Shown here piece after piece: positions 8,636-17,575 of a DNA stretch of 64,000 nucleotides; position 1 is the first letter of the stretch, and every line of letters starts with the position of its first letter. The translations under genes were made by a program, and so were the position numbers. Origin of the DNA: Solirubrobacterales bacterium (GTDB taxonomy: Bacteria > Actinomycetota > Thermoleophilia > Solirubrobacterales > 70-9); assembly GCA_023958085.1 (NCBI GenBank), contig JAMLGI010000001.1:62001-126000 (forward strand), written 5' to 3'. The notes under the pieces are model-generated. The model did no database searches. It worked only from the letters and a program-made list of their open reading frames with translations, and was not told the origin of the DNA.

Positions 8636-9442
8636 CTACGGCTTGGGGGGGATCTCCACCTCGCCGAGTCCGAAGGTGTTGTAGGCGCCGAAGCGGCTGA
8701 AGGTCTTGTGGGTGGGGCCGTGGTAGTCGGATGAGCCGGTGGCGGAAACCCCGAGTTCACGGGACAGCTCGTACAGATGCTCGGTCTGCTTCGTCGTGTG
8801 TGACGGGTAGAAGACCTCGATCCCGCCGATGTCGAGCGCCCGGATCAGTTCCTCGACCTGGACCGGGTCCTTCACGTCCCAGTACGGGTGGGCGATCACC
8901 GGTACGCCGCCCGCTTCCCGGATCAGGGCGCAGGCCTCGTTCGCGTCCGGCCAGCGACGGGAGACGAAGGCCTTGGCTCCGGGTACCAGCCACTCCTCGA
9001 AGAACGGCCCCAGGTTGCCGGTCGCACCGGCGGCCTTGGCGATGTGGGGCCGGCCGATCGCGTCGGCGCCGCCGGCTTCCCGGATCGCATCCTCGAAAGT
9101 GAGGTCGAACCCGTGCTCACGCAGATTCGCGACGATCTCCCTGGCCCGTTCGCGACGCTCCTCCTGGGCCCGCTCGCAGGCTGCGGCGATCTTCTCGAGG
9201 TCCATCCAGTAGCCGCAGATGTGGAGGTCCTCGGCGTACTCGTGGACCGAAGACATCTCGACCGCGGGCACGATCTCGACCCCGAGACGCCCCCCGGCCT
9301 CGATCGCCTCCGGCACCCCGGCGACCCCGTCATGGTCGGTCAGGGCGAGCACCTCGACTCCGGCCTTCGCCGCCTCCTCGACCACCCCTGCGGGGTGGAG
9401 CTGACCGTCGGAAACCGTGGAGTGACTCTGAAGCTCGATCAT
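8636..9442 (-). CDS. PHP-domain phosphoesterase, TrpH/YciV-like
   Basis: A 268-residue protein starts at ATG 9442 (MIELQSHSTVSDG). It has the PHP metal motifs LTDHDGVAGV, PAVEMS, IGRPHIA, VIAHPYW and a terminal GSSDYHG. The family includes nucleotide 3',5'-bisphosphate phosphatase and the 5'-3' exonuclease RNase AM. An oddity is that the first metal histidine of the usual DLHxHS is glutamine here (ELQSHS), so metal site 1 may be altered. A TACCAT hexamer ends 9 nt upstream of the start, with no ribosome binding site. The gene diverges from the biotin carboxylase gene; two hairpin repeats lie between. Confidence 0.8.
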   Translation of the reverse strand: MIELQSHSTVSDGQLHPAGVVEEAAKAGVEVLALTDHDGVAGVPEAIEAGGRLGVEIVPAVEMSSVHEYAEDLHICGYWMDLEKIAAACERAQEERRERAREIVANLREHGFDLTFEDAIREAGGADAIGRPHIAKAAGATGNLGPFFEEWLVPGAKAFVSRRWPDANEACALIREAGGVPVIAHPYWDVKDPVQVEELIRALDIGGIEVFYPSHTTKQTEHLYELSRELGVSATGSSDYHGPTHKTFSRFGAYNTFGLGEVEIPPKP

Positions 9443-9451
9443 GTTCGGGCG

Positions 9452-9457
9452 ATGGTA
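9452..9457 (-). promoter_or_regulatory. -10 hexamer TACCAT before the PHP gene
   Basis: On the minus strand TACCAT ends 9 nt before ATG 9442, and no Shine-Dalgarno is present. It fits the leaderless pattern seen in many genes of this window. Confidence 0.45.
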
Positions 9458-9496
9458 CCGGCACCGCCGCTTCCACCAACCGCGCGGCCGGACCCT

Positions 9497-9602
9497 GGGT
9501 GGGGCCAACAGATGTCCGTACGGATACCTACGGGCCCCACCCGAGCGAGGGGGTTGGCGGTGGGGCCAACTGATGCCCGTACGGATACCTACGGGCCCCA
9601 CC
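9497..9602. repeat. Tandem nested hairpins between divergent genes
   Basis: Two direct copies (9497-9542 and 9559-9602) share CCGTACGGATACCTACGG and differ only in two left-bulge bases. Each folds as an outer GGTGGGGCC/GGCCCCACC stem with an inner CCGTA/TACGG stem. They stand between the PHP and biotin carboxylase promoters and are upstream of both, which suits a DNA operator more than a leader RNA. Confidence 0.8.
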
Positions 9603-9688
9603 TGAGTGGAGGGGTTGGCCCCGCCTCGGTGGTTGGGTCGGGGGTTGGGGTTCGGGCAAGCGGAGCGCAGCGGGTGGGCGTTCGGAAA

Positions 9689-9694
9689 TAGACT
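9689..9694 (+). promoter_or_regulatory. -10 hexamer TAGACT before biotin carboxylase
   Basis: TAGACT ends 11 nt before ATG 9706, identical to the hexamer before the carboxyltransferase gene. There is no clear Shine-Dalgarno or -35. Confidence 0.45.
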
Positions 9695-9705
9695 CCCTCC
9701 CGCCT

Positions 9706-11475
9706 ATGTTTTCGAAGATCCTGATCGCCAACCGTGGCGAAATCGCCATCCGTGTCGCCCGTGCCTGCAAGGAGATGGGCATCACCTCGGTCGCCGTCTA
9801 CTCCGAGGTCGACCGCGACGCCCGTCACGTCGCTGCCTGCGACGAGGCCTACCTGATCGGCCCGGGCATTCCGGCCGAGAGCTACCTCTCGATCGAAAAG
9901 ATCCTCGGAGCAGCAAGGGAGTCCGGGGCCGAGGCGATCCACCCCGGATACGGCTTCCTCGCCGAGAACGCGGAGTTCGCCCGGGCCTGTGAGGCTGCCG
10001 GGATCGTGTTCATCGGCCCGCCCGCTTCGGCGATCGACGCGATGGGCTCGAAGACCGGCGCCCGCGACATCATGGCCAAGGCCGGGGTGCCGATCGTGCC
10101 CGGTGCGACCGAACCGGCCAGGGATGTCGACCAGGGCCGTCTCCAGGCCGAGGATGCCGGCTACCCGGTTGCCTGCAAGGCGGTCGGCGGCGGTGGCGGA
10201 AAGGGCTTCCGGGTGGCGATGACCCCGGAGGACTTCGCCGAGGCCTTCGAAGGTGCCGCCCGCGAGGGCGAGAAGTTCTTCTCGGACGACCGGGTTTACG
10301 TCGAGCGCTACCTCGAGGATCCGCGGCACGTCGAGGTTCAGGTGCTGGCCGACCGGCACGGCAACGTGATTCACCTCGGTGAGCGTGACTGTTCACTTCA
10401 GCGTCGTCACCAGAAGGTGGTCGAGGAAGCCCCCGGCCCGCACGTGGATGAGGAGATGCGGGAGCGGATCGGCAAGATCGCGACCGACGCTGCCCGGGCG
10501 GTCGGGTACTTCTCGGCCGGCACTGTCGAGGGGATGCAAGTCGGTGACGAGTACTTCTTCCTCGAGATGAACACCAGGGTGCAGGTCGAGCACTGTGTGA
10601 CCGAGATGGTCACCGGCATCGACATCGTTCGTGAGCAGATCAAGATCGCCGCCGGGGAGGAACTGGCGCTCCGCCAGGAGGATGTGGAGCTGGACGGCTG
10701 GGCGATCGAGTGTCGGATCAACGCCGAGAAGGCGGACATGAACTTCGCTCCCGCCCCGGGCGCGATCACCACCTACACCGAGCCCTCCGGCCCCGGGGTC
10801 CGGGTCGATTCCGGGGTCGCTGCCGGCGACGAGGTTTCTCCGATGTACGACCCGATGGTGGCCAAACTGATCGTCTGGGATCGGGACCGCGAGCACGCCA
10901 CGAAACGGATGCTGCGGGCGCTGGACGAGTACCGGATCGGCGGACTCTCGACCCTGATCCCGTTCCACAAGGCGATCCTCGCCACCGAACAGTGGGAGCG
11001 CGGCGAGACCTGTCGTGACCTCATGGAGGATCGGAAGTGGCTGAAGACCACCGCCCCTGATCCGGCTCCGGACCTCGGTCCGGACGAGGAGGGTGGTGCC
11101 GAGAAGATCGCCCGCGACTACCAGGTCGAGGTTTCCGGCAAGCGCTTCGAGGTCAAGGTGATCGGGGAAGCCACCGGCTTCGCGGCGGCCGCCGCCAACG
11201 GGGCGGGACCGGCACCCCGCGCCAAGCGGGAGCGCAAGTCCGGTGGATCCGGTGGATCTGGCGGCCCGGTACTGGCCTCGCCACTTCAGGGTTCCGTGTT
11301 CAAGATCGAGGCCGAGGAGGGGGCGGAGGTCAAGGAGGGCGACCTCGTCTGCGTGATCGAGGCGATGAAGATGGAGAACGAGATCACCGCCCACCGGGAC
11401 GGCAAGCTGGTCAAGATCGCGGTCGCGGTCGGTGATGCGGTCGCCTCGGGTGATCCGCTTTTCACGATCGAGTAG
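9706..11475 (+). CDS. Acyl-CoA carboxylase biotin carboxylase/BCCP (alpha) subunit
   Basis: A 589-residue fusion of biotin carboxylase (about 1-445: MFSKILIANRGEIAIRVARA, glycine-rich KAVGGGGGKGF ATP loop, CSLQRRHQKVVEEAP, EMNTRVQVEHCVTEM) and a C-terminal biotinyl domain with CVIEAMKMENE; K555 is the biotinylated lysine. A flexible linker with GGSGGSGG joins them. It carboxylates biotin with ATP and bicarbonate and hands it to the beta subunit at 3127. The length and order are those of actinobacterial AccA3/PccA. The subunits are unlinked, which is common when one alpha subunit serves several carboxyltransferases. Confidence 0.95.
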   Translation: MFSKILIANRGEIAIRVARACKEMGITSVAVYSEVDRDARHVAACDEAYLIGPGIPAESYLSIEKILGAARESGAEAIHPGYGFLAENAEFARACEAAGIVFIGPPASAIDAMGSKTGARDIMAKAGVPIVPGATEPARDVDQGRLQAEDAGYPVACKAVGGGGGKGFRVAMTPEDFAEAFEGAAREGEKFFSDDRVYVERYLEDPRHVEVQVLADRHGNVIHLGERDCSLQRRHQKVVEEAPGPHVDEEMRERIGKIATDAARAVGYFSAGTVEGMQVGDEYFFLEMNTRVQVEHCVTEMVTGIDIVREQIKIAAGEELALRQEDVELDGWAIECRINAEKADMNFAPAPGAITTYTEPSGPGVRVDSGVAAGDEVSPMYDPMVAKLIVWDRDREHATKRMLRALDEYRIGGLSTLIPFHKAILATEQWERGETCRDLMEDRKWLKTTAPDPAPDLGPDEEGGAEKIARDYQVEVSGKRFEVKVIGEATGFAAAAANGAGPAPRAKRERKSGGSGGSGGPVLASPLQGSVFKIEAEEGAEVKEGDLVCVIEAMKMENEITAHRDGKLVKIAVAVGDAVASGDPLFTIE

Positions 11476-11532
11476 CGGACCCCCGTCGGCTCCGGGCCGC
11501 CGACTATCCTCCCCAACCGGGGAGACCCGGGA

Positions 11533-13599
11533 TTGAGTAACGCGCCGACACGGAAGCAGCTGCTGACGGGCGGCGGCCATCTGGCCGCAGTCTGGACCCT
11601 TGCCTTCGTCCAGCCACTGCTGGACCTGCTGGGCCGGAACCCGGACTTCTTCGTAGCCCGGGACAACACCTCCGGTGACGTCCTGATCCTGGCGCTCGCC
11701 TTCACTCTGCTGCCCCCGCTCGGGCTGCTGGTGATCGAGTGGGCGACGAGCAAGGTCAGCGCCCGGGCCTACAACTGGCTCCACCTGGTCCTGCTGGCCG
11801 GCATCTCGACCTTCCTCTTCATCCGGCTGATCTCGACTTTCCTCGACCGACCGACCGGGCTGATCCTCCTGCTGGCGGCCGCTCTGGGGGTCCTGCTTGC
11901 CTGGGCGGTGTTCCGCTTCACCTTCGCCCGGAACCTGATGGACATCCTGATCGTCGCTCCATTGGTGGTGCTGGGCCTTTTCATCTTCGTCAGCCCGGCC
12001 CGGGAGGTGATCTTTCCCGGGAAGGAGTCCGACAAGCTGAATGCGGCGAAGGGTGAGAACCGGCCGATCGTGCTGGTGATCTTCGACGAACTCGGCACCG
12101 GCGACCTGATGGCCGACCGCGACACGATCGATGCGGAACGCTTTCCCGAGTTCGCTCGACTTGCCCGCGAGGCGACCTGGTACCGGAACCAGTCCACCAC
12201 CTCGCCGTTCACCCCGCAGGCGGTTCCCGGAATCCTCACCGGTCAGGCCCTGTCGAAAGATGTTCTCCCCGCCTCCTGGAATCTGCCGGACAACATCTTC
12301 ACTCTGCTCGGCCGCGACCGGAACTTCCACGTGATGGAGGACGTGACCAAGCTCTGTCCGGTTGCGCTCTGCCCCCAGAACCGGATTCGGTGGCGTCAGC
12401 TCAGAAGGCTGAACGCGCTCTGGTCGGATCTGAAGTACGTCGAGGGCCGGATGATCCTGCCGCCCGGACTGGCCGACCGCCTGCCCGAGGTCGACGGCAA
12501 GTTCCAGGACTTCGGCAATGCCCGGGGCGACGCCAATTCACAGCCCTTCCGCAAACTGGTCGCCCATCACGGCCGCGGCGGCGGCAATGCAGCCACCGTA
12601 AGCCGGTTCATCAGGGACATACCGGACGGCCGGAGGGGACTGACCGTGATGCACCTGGCCCTGCCGCATCACGAGTGGCGGTATGCCGCCGACGGACGTT
12701 CCTACAACTGGAAACCGCTGTCTGAGCTCGGAGCCTCGGCCGGCGAGTGGGGGGTCGACTCGAACGGAATCGCCAGCGCCCAGGCCCGGATGTACGTGCA
12801 GACCGGGTTCGCCGACCGGCTGGTCGGAGAGTTGCGCCGGAGCCTGGAACGAAAAGGACTCTGGGACGACGCGGTCGTGGTGATCTCCGCCGACCACGGG
12901 CTCTCCTTCGAAGGCGGCGATGTGCCGCGCCGGGTGGCCACTCGGGCGGGGGTGGGCGAGATCGGGAACCCGCCGCTCTTCATCAAGTACCCGGGCCAGC
13001 GCCGAGGCCGTACGGTCACCGCCCACAGCACCACCCTCGACATCCTGCCGACGATCGCCCGGGCGGTCGGGGTGAAACCGACCTACAGAATGGATGGAGT
13101 CCCGCTGCAACGGAGGGTGCTCCCGGATCGGCCGGTCACCCTGCAGCGCCTCGTGAACGATCCGGTAACGATCACGGTGGAGGAGATGGTGGCCCAGAGA
13201 AACGCGGCGATCGGCCGGGCCCGAAAGCGTCTTGGCGGGGGTCCGCTCTACACCCTCGGCCCCGCCCCGAACTTGATCGGCCGCCGGGTCCCGCCGGTTC
13301 CGGCCACCGCCGATTCGGCAGTCCTTGATGCCCGGGGAATCTGGCGTAGGGTCCGCCCCGCGGGCAGTCCGGTCCCGATCAACGTGACCGGACGCCTCCC
13401 GTCCGGGGCGCCCGGAACCGTGCTGGCGATCGCCGTGAACGGGGTGATTCGCGGAACCGCCGGAACCTTCGAGCATGACGGTGCCGTTCGCTTCGGCGGG
13501 CTGATCGATCCCGCCTCGCTGGTCCCGGGGGCCAACCGGATCGGGATCTACATGGTCGAGGGAAAGCGGCTGGCCCCGCTGGGAGACAACCGTCGCTGA
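11533..13599 (+). CDS. LtaS-like membrane phosphotransferase, first paralogue
   Basis: A 688-residue protein starts at TTG 11533 with GGGGAGA a few bases upstream. About five transmembrane helices fill residues 15-165, followed by an alkaline-phosphatase-superfamily domain: VLVIFDELGTGDLM (metal aspartate), FTPQAVPGILTG, HLALPHHEW, VISADHGLSFEGG and a late HSTTLDILPTIARAVGV. At the place of the sulfatase formylglycine cysteine (CxPSR) it has threonine (TPQAVPGILTG), as in lipoteichoic-acid synthase and phosphoethanolamine transferases. A phosphodiester-transfer role on a surface polymer is inferred. It is paralogous to 15400-17568 and starts a four-gene operon. Confidence 0.75.
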   Translation: MSNAPTRKQLLTGGGHLAAVWTLAFVQPLLDLLGRNPDFFVARDNTSGDVLILALAFTLLPPLGLLVIEWATSKVSARAYNWLHLVLLAGISTFLFIRLISTFLDRPTGLILLLAAALGVLLAWAVFRFTFARNLMDILIVAPLVVLGLFIFVSPAREVIFPGKESDKLNAAKGENRPIVLVIFDELGTGDLMADRDTIDAERFPEFARLAREATWYRNQSTTSPFTPQAVPGILTGQALSKDVLPASWNLPDNIFTLLGRDRNFHVMEDVTKLCPVALCPQNRIRWRQLRRLNALWSDLKYVEGRMILPPGLADRLPEVDGKFQDFGNARGDANSQPFRKLVAHHGRGGGNAATVSRFIRDIPDGRRGLTVMHLALPHHEWRYAADGRSYNWKPLSELGASAGEWGVDSNGIASAQARMYVQTGFADRLVGELRRSLERKGLWDDAVVVISADHGLSFEGGDVPRRVATRAGVGEIGNPPLFIKYPGQRRGRTVTAHSTTLDILPTIARAVGVKPTYRMDGVPLQRRVLPDRPVTLQRLVNDPVTITVEEMVAQRNAAIGRARKRLGGGPLYTLGPAPNLIGRRVPPVPATADSAVLDARGIWRRVRPAGSPVPINVTGRLPSGAPGTVLAIAVNGVIRGTAGTFEHDGAVRFGGLIDPASLVPGANRIGIYMVEGKRLAPLGDNRR

Positions 13600-13749
13600 A
13601 CCGAAAGTCGGCTCCCGCAGGCACCCGGGATGCGGCGATCTCCGCGCAGGGTCTGTGTTGAACCCCGTCACCGCACGGATCGAGTAACATTCCGCGGTCG
13701 GTGGGCTGCCAGTGGCTTGCCGCTGCCCAAAACAGGAAGGACCGTCACT

Positions 13750-13971
13750 ATGGATCTCTTTGCATATCTTGACCCCGGAAGCGCCAGTGCCCTGCTCGCC
13801 GCCGTCCTCGCCGGAGTGGCCGGAATCGGTGCTGCGTTCCGCAGCTACGGCAAGCGTTTCATGAGCGTGATCATGTTCTGGAAGAAGGACGAGCCGGCCG
13901 TCGACGGGCCTGCCGCGAGCGAGGAACCCGCCTCCGATTCGTCCGAGCAGTCCAAGAGCTCCGACAGCTGA
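13750..13971 (+). CDS. YLDPGS-type single-pass mini-membrane protein
   Basis: A 73-residue protein starts at ATG 13750 after CAGGAAGG. It begins MDLFAYLDPGSASALLAAV and has one transmembrane helix (about 13-33), a basic segment (RSYGKRF) and an acidic serine-rich tail. Small YLDPGS(G/A)S proteins are often found next to surface-polymer phosphotransferase and methyltransferase genes, where their role is unknown. It lies between the first LtaS-like gene and the methyltransferase and ends 3 bases before the latter. Confidence 0.7.
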   Translation: MDLFAYLDPGSASALLAAVLAGVAGIGAAFRSYGKRFMSVIMFWKKDEPAVDGPAASEEPASDSSEQSKSSDS

Positions 13972-13974
13972 TCG

Positions 13975-15396
13975 GTGGCAAACGCAGAACCCGGTTCCTT
14001 CAGGGACCGTGACAGCCGCGTCGTCGTCGCCGGCGACGCGATCTACCGGGCGCTGAGTCCGGAGGGCACCGAGGACTGGGAGGCACTGGCCGCCACCCCG
14101 TTGCTCGACTCGCTGGTCAACGCAGGCGATGTGATCGCCACCAGCGAAGTCGATGCCGCACGCCTCGAAGAGATCGGTTCCGCCACCGGGACCGACCTGC
14201 TGCCCACCGGGGTGGAGCGGGTCCTCGAGCACGAGCGGATCCCGTTCATCTCCTACCCCTATGAGTGGACCTTCAGCATGCTGCAGGACGCGGCCACGCT
14301 CCAGCTGGATCTGGGGATCGCCGCGATCGAGAACGGTCTGAACCTGAAGGACGCGACCCCCTACAACGTTCAGTTCCGCGGGGCGAAGCCGGTCTTCATC
14401 GACGTCGGCTCGTTCGAGAAGCTGCCGGAAGGCGAACCCTGGGTCGGGTACCGCCAGTTCTGCATGCTTTACCTGTACCCGCTGCTGTTCCAGGCTCACA
14501 AGGATCTGCCGTTCCATCCCTGGATGCGGGGCTCGATCGACGGGATCGAACCGATCGACGCGATCAAGGTCTTCTCCCTGCTCGACCGTTTCCGCAAGGG
14601 CGTCTTCATGCACACCTCGCTGCACGCCCGTCTCGACCGCCGGGCGAACAAGTCCGGTCCGGGCGAGGCTGCCGCGAACGCGAAGAAGCGGGAGACCAAG
14701 CCGGAACAGAACAAGGCGATGATGGCCAGCCTCAAGCGGCTGGTCTCGAAGCTGCGCTGGAAGGCCGGCGAGACCTCCTGGAGCGGTTATCGGGCGGACA
14801 ACACCTACAGCGACCAGGACGACCAGGCCAAGCAGACCTTCGTGGCCAAGGTGGCCGAGGCGAAGAAGCCCGGCCTGACCTGGGACATGGGCTGCAACGA
14901 CGGCGCCTACTCGCGGATCGCCGCCGAGTCCTCCGACCTGGTGATCGCCTTCGACTTCGACCACGCGACGGTCGAGGCGCTCTACCGGTCGCTGCGCGAA
15001 GAAGGCAACGACAAGATCCTGCCGCTGGTTTCGAACCTGGCCGACCCCTCGCCGGCCCTTGGCTGGCGCGGCCTCGAACGCCAGACCCTCTCCGATCGCG
15101 GTGCCCCGGACCTGATGCTGGCCCTGGCCCTGATCCACCACGTCTCGATCTCGGCCAACATCCCGATCGCGGACTTCCTCCAGTGGGCCCGTGATCTCGG
15201 CACCACCCTGCTGATCGAGTTCCCGAAGCGGACCGATCCGATGGTCGAGGCCCTGCTCGCCAACAAGCATGACGGGGCCAACCCGGACTACGACCTCGAC
15301 AACTTCGAACGGGAACTGGAGCGCCGCTTCACCGTCGAGCAGCGTGAGGAGCTGCCTTCCGGCGACCGGGTCCTCTTCCTCGCCGTCCCGAGGTAG
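13975..15396 (+). CDS. SAM-dependent methyltransferase with N-terminal extension
   Basis: A 473-residue protein starts at GTG 13975. The N-terminal half has DATPYNVQFRGAKPVFIDVG, as in the NoeA-related methyltransferase group. The C-terminal half is a class I SAM-binding domain: LTWDMGCNDGAYSRIAAE (motif I), VIAFDFDHATVEALY (motif II), and LALALIHHVSI. A lysine-rich stretch joins the halves. The substrate is probably a surface glycan or its lipid precursor, judged by the operon; this is inference. The next gene starts 4 bases after its stop. Confidence 0.75.
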   Translation: MANAEPGSFRDRDSRVVVAGDAIYRALSPEGTEDWEALAATPLLDSLVNAGDVIATSEVDAARLEEIGSATGTDLLPTGVERVLEHERIPFISYPYEWTFSMLQDAATLQLDLGIAAIENGLNLKDATPYNVQFRGAKPVFIDVGSFEKLPEGEPWVGYRQFCMLYLYPLLFQAHKDLPFHPWMRGSIDGIEPIDAIKVFSLLDRFRKGVFMHTSLHARLDRRANKSGPGEAAANAKKRETKPEQNKAMMASLKRLVSKLRWKAGETSWSGYRADNTYSDQDDQAKQTFVAKVAEAKKPGLTWDMGCNDGAYSRIAAESSDLVIAFDFDHATVEALYRSLREEGNDKILPLVSNLADPSPALGWRGLERQTLSDRGAPDLMLALALIHHVSISANIPIADFLQWARDLGTTLLIEFPKRTDPMVEALLANKHDGANPDYDLDNFERELERRFTVEQREELPSGDRVLFLAVPR

Positions 15397-15399
15397 AAC

Positions 15400-17568
15400 G
15401 TGGCCGATCCGGAACCGGCCGGGAAGAGCGGGCCGGCACTGAAGGGCCTGGCCGCCGTGTTCGGCCGGCCGGCCCCGACCCGTCGTCAGCTCCTGCTCGG
15501 GGGCGGCCATCTGGCCGCCCTCTGGGCCCTCGCTTTCGTTCAGCCGCTACTCGATCTGCTCGGCAAGAACCCGGACTTCTTCGTCGCCCGCAGCAACACC
15601 CCGGGCGACATCCTGATCGTCGCGATCGGCTTCACCCTGCTGCCGCCGCTGGCGCTGCTCGCGGTCGAGTGGCTGGTCAGCAAGCTGAGCAGCAAGGCCT
15701 ACTACGGGCTCCATTTCGCGTTTCTGGCCCTGATCGCCACCTTCTTCTTCATCCAGCTGATCGGCGACCGGATCGGTGCCCGCAGCGCGGTGATCTTCCT
15801 GATCGCGCTCGCCCTGGCCTCCCTGCTCGCCTTCGGGATCTTCCGGATCACCTTCCTGCGGAACCTGATGGACATCCTCATTGTCGCCCCGCTGGTCATC
15901 CTGCTGCTGTTCATCTTTGCCAGCCGGAGCACCGATGTGATCTTCCCCAAGGGCTCCAAGTTCAGTCTGGCAAAGGATTCCGGCGATGATCGCCCGATCG
16001 TGCTGGTGATCTTCGATGAACTCGGGACCGACAACCTGATGACAGACAATCGTCAGATCGACGGAGCCCGTTTCCCCAACTTCGCCAACCTCGCGAAATC
16101 GAGCACCTGGTACAAGAACCAGACCACCACCGCCTTCCTCACCCCGATGGCGGTCCCCGGGATTCTCACCGGCAGGGACGAGTCGGCCGACACCCTGCCG
16201 ACCTGGCAGGCCCGCCCGGAAAGCATTTTCAGCCAGTTCAGCCGCGGCCGTCAGGTTCACGTGCTGGAGCCGGTGACCGCGATCTGCCCACCGATGATCT
16301 GTGGTTCCGATCAGCAGGACGAGAGCCAGGCCACCCGGCTGAAGGCGCTCTGGTCCGATCTTAAGTACGTGGAGGGGCGGCTGATCCTGCCCCCCGGCAT
16401 GGCAGCCACCCTGCCCGACGTGAGCACCAACTTCCAGGGTTTCGGTGGCGACGGCGGAGACAGCCCGGTCGGAGGTACCGCGCCGAAGCCGGGCAAGCAC
16501 CTGATCCGCAAGAAGGGCAAGCTTTTCGTCAAGGCGTTCGCCAGCGGAGACCCGGCCGAGTACGAGGCCTTCATCCGCCAGATGCCGACCAGCGACCGCA
16601 GCCTGACCGTGATGCACATGTCGCTGCCTCACACCCAGTGGAAGTTCGACGCCCGCGGCCGTCGGTACAACAAGAGTCCGATCGACACACTCTCGGACGG
16701 GATCGACCAGTGGCTGGTGGACGGCAACGGGATCGCCACCTCGCAGGCCCGGATGCTCACCCAGACCGCCTACGCCGACGACGTTCTCGGCCAGATCCGC
16801 CACCGGCTGGAGAAGTCCGGCCTCTGGGACAAGGCGATCGTGGTGGTATCCGCCGACCACGGAATCTCGTTCGAGGGAGATGGCGTGGAGCAGCGCCGTC
16901 TCAACCCGCGGGCGATGGGTGACGTCGCCAATCCGCCGCTCTTCATCAAGTACCCCGGCCAGAAGAAGGGGCAGGTCTCGCTCACCCACAGCATGACCCT
17001 GGATATCGTCCCGACGATCGCCAGGGCGGTCGGGGTGAAGAACCCGTACAGGACCGACGGACTTCCGCTTCAGGGCGAGATTCCGTCCCGGCAGATCAAG
17101 GTCACCGACACCAAGGGCGGCACCCTTACCGCCGATGAGGCGACGATGATCAGGCAGCGGGCAGAGTCGATCGCCCGGGCCAACGAACGGCTCGGCACCG
17201 GTCCGATCTACACACTCGGACCGGCTCCGGAACTGCTCGGCCGACCCGCCCCGGCGGTGCCGTCCGGCAGCAGCGGCGCCCAGCTCGACGATCCCTCGCT
17301 GTGGCAGAACTACAAGCCGGGAAGAGACAGGATCCCGATGTTCATCACCGGCCGCACTGCTGCTCCCGCGCCGAGCGATCCGGCCGATGCGCCGGTGATC
17401 GCGGTCGCGGTCGACGGGGTGATCCGCGGCACCGGCAAGGTTTTCGAGTTCAAGGGCGCCACCCGTTTCGGGGCACTGGTCGATCCGAAGTCGCTGCGTC
17501 CGGGGGCGAACAGGATCGGCATCTATCAGGTGGAGGGCGATCGCCTGACGCCGCTCGGCGGTAACTGA
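15400..17568 (+). CDS. LtaS-like membrane phosphotransferase, second paralogue
   Basis: A 722-residue protein starts at GTG 15400, coupled to the methyltransferase. It repeats the plan of 11533-13599: GGGHLAALWALAFVQPLLDLLGKNPDFFVAR, five transmembrane helices, VLVIFDELGTDNLM, TPMAVPGILTG with threonine at the nucleophile position, MSLPHTQW, VVSADHGISFEGD and a C-terminal beta domain. An extra segment near residues 355-380 is not present in the first copy. The two proteins probably act on the same class of polymer. Confidence 0.75.
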   Translation: MADPEPAGKSGPALKGLAAVFGRPAPTRRQLLLGGGHLAALWALAFVQPLLDLLGKNPDFFVARSNTPGDILIVAIGFTLLPPLALLAVEWLVSKLSSKAYYGLHFAFLALIATFFFIQLIGDRIGARSAVIFLIALALASLLAFGIFRITFLRNLMDILIVAPLVILLLFIFASRSTDVIFPKGSKFSLAKDSGDDRPIVLVIFDELGTDNLMTDNRQIDGARFPNFANLAKSSTWYKNQTTTAFLTPMAVPGILTGRDESADTLPTWQARPESIFSQFSRGRQVHVLEPVTAICPPMICGSDQQDESQATRLKALWSDLKYVEGRLILPPGMAATLPDVSTNFQGFGGDGGDSPVGGTAPKPGKHLIRKKGKLFVKAFASGDPAEYEAFIRQMPTSDRSLTVMHMSLPHTQWKFDARGRRYNKSPIDTLSDGIDQWLVDGNGIATSQARMLTQTAYADDVLGQIRHRLEKSGLWDKAIVVVSADHGISFEGDGVEQRRLNPRAMGDVANPPLFIKYPGQKKGQVSLTHSMTLDIVPTIARAVGVKNPYRTDGLPLQGEIPSRQIKVTDTKGGTLTADEATMIRQRAESIARANERLGTGPIYTLGPAPELLGRPAPAVPSGSSGAQLDDPSLWQNYKPGRDRIPMFITGRTAAPAPSDPADAPVIAVAVDGVIRGTGKVFEFKGATRFGALVDPKSLRPGANRIGIYQVEGDRLTPLGGN

Positions 17569-17575
17569 TCCCGTT

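Noticed and set aside
12538-15510. Very long minus-strand open frame (990 codons)
   Set aside because: It is a shadow of the LtaS-like operon on the plus strand, where recognisable motifs, ribosome binding sites and short gaps support the real genes.
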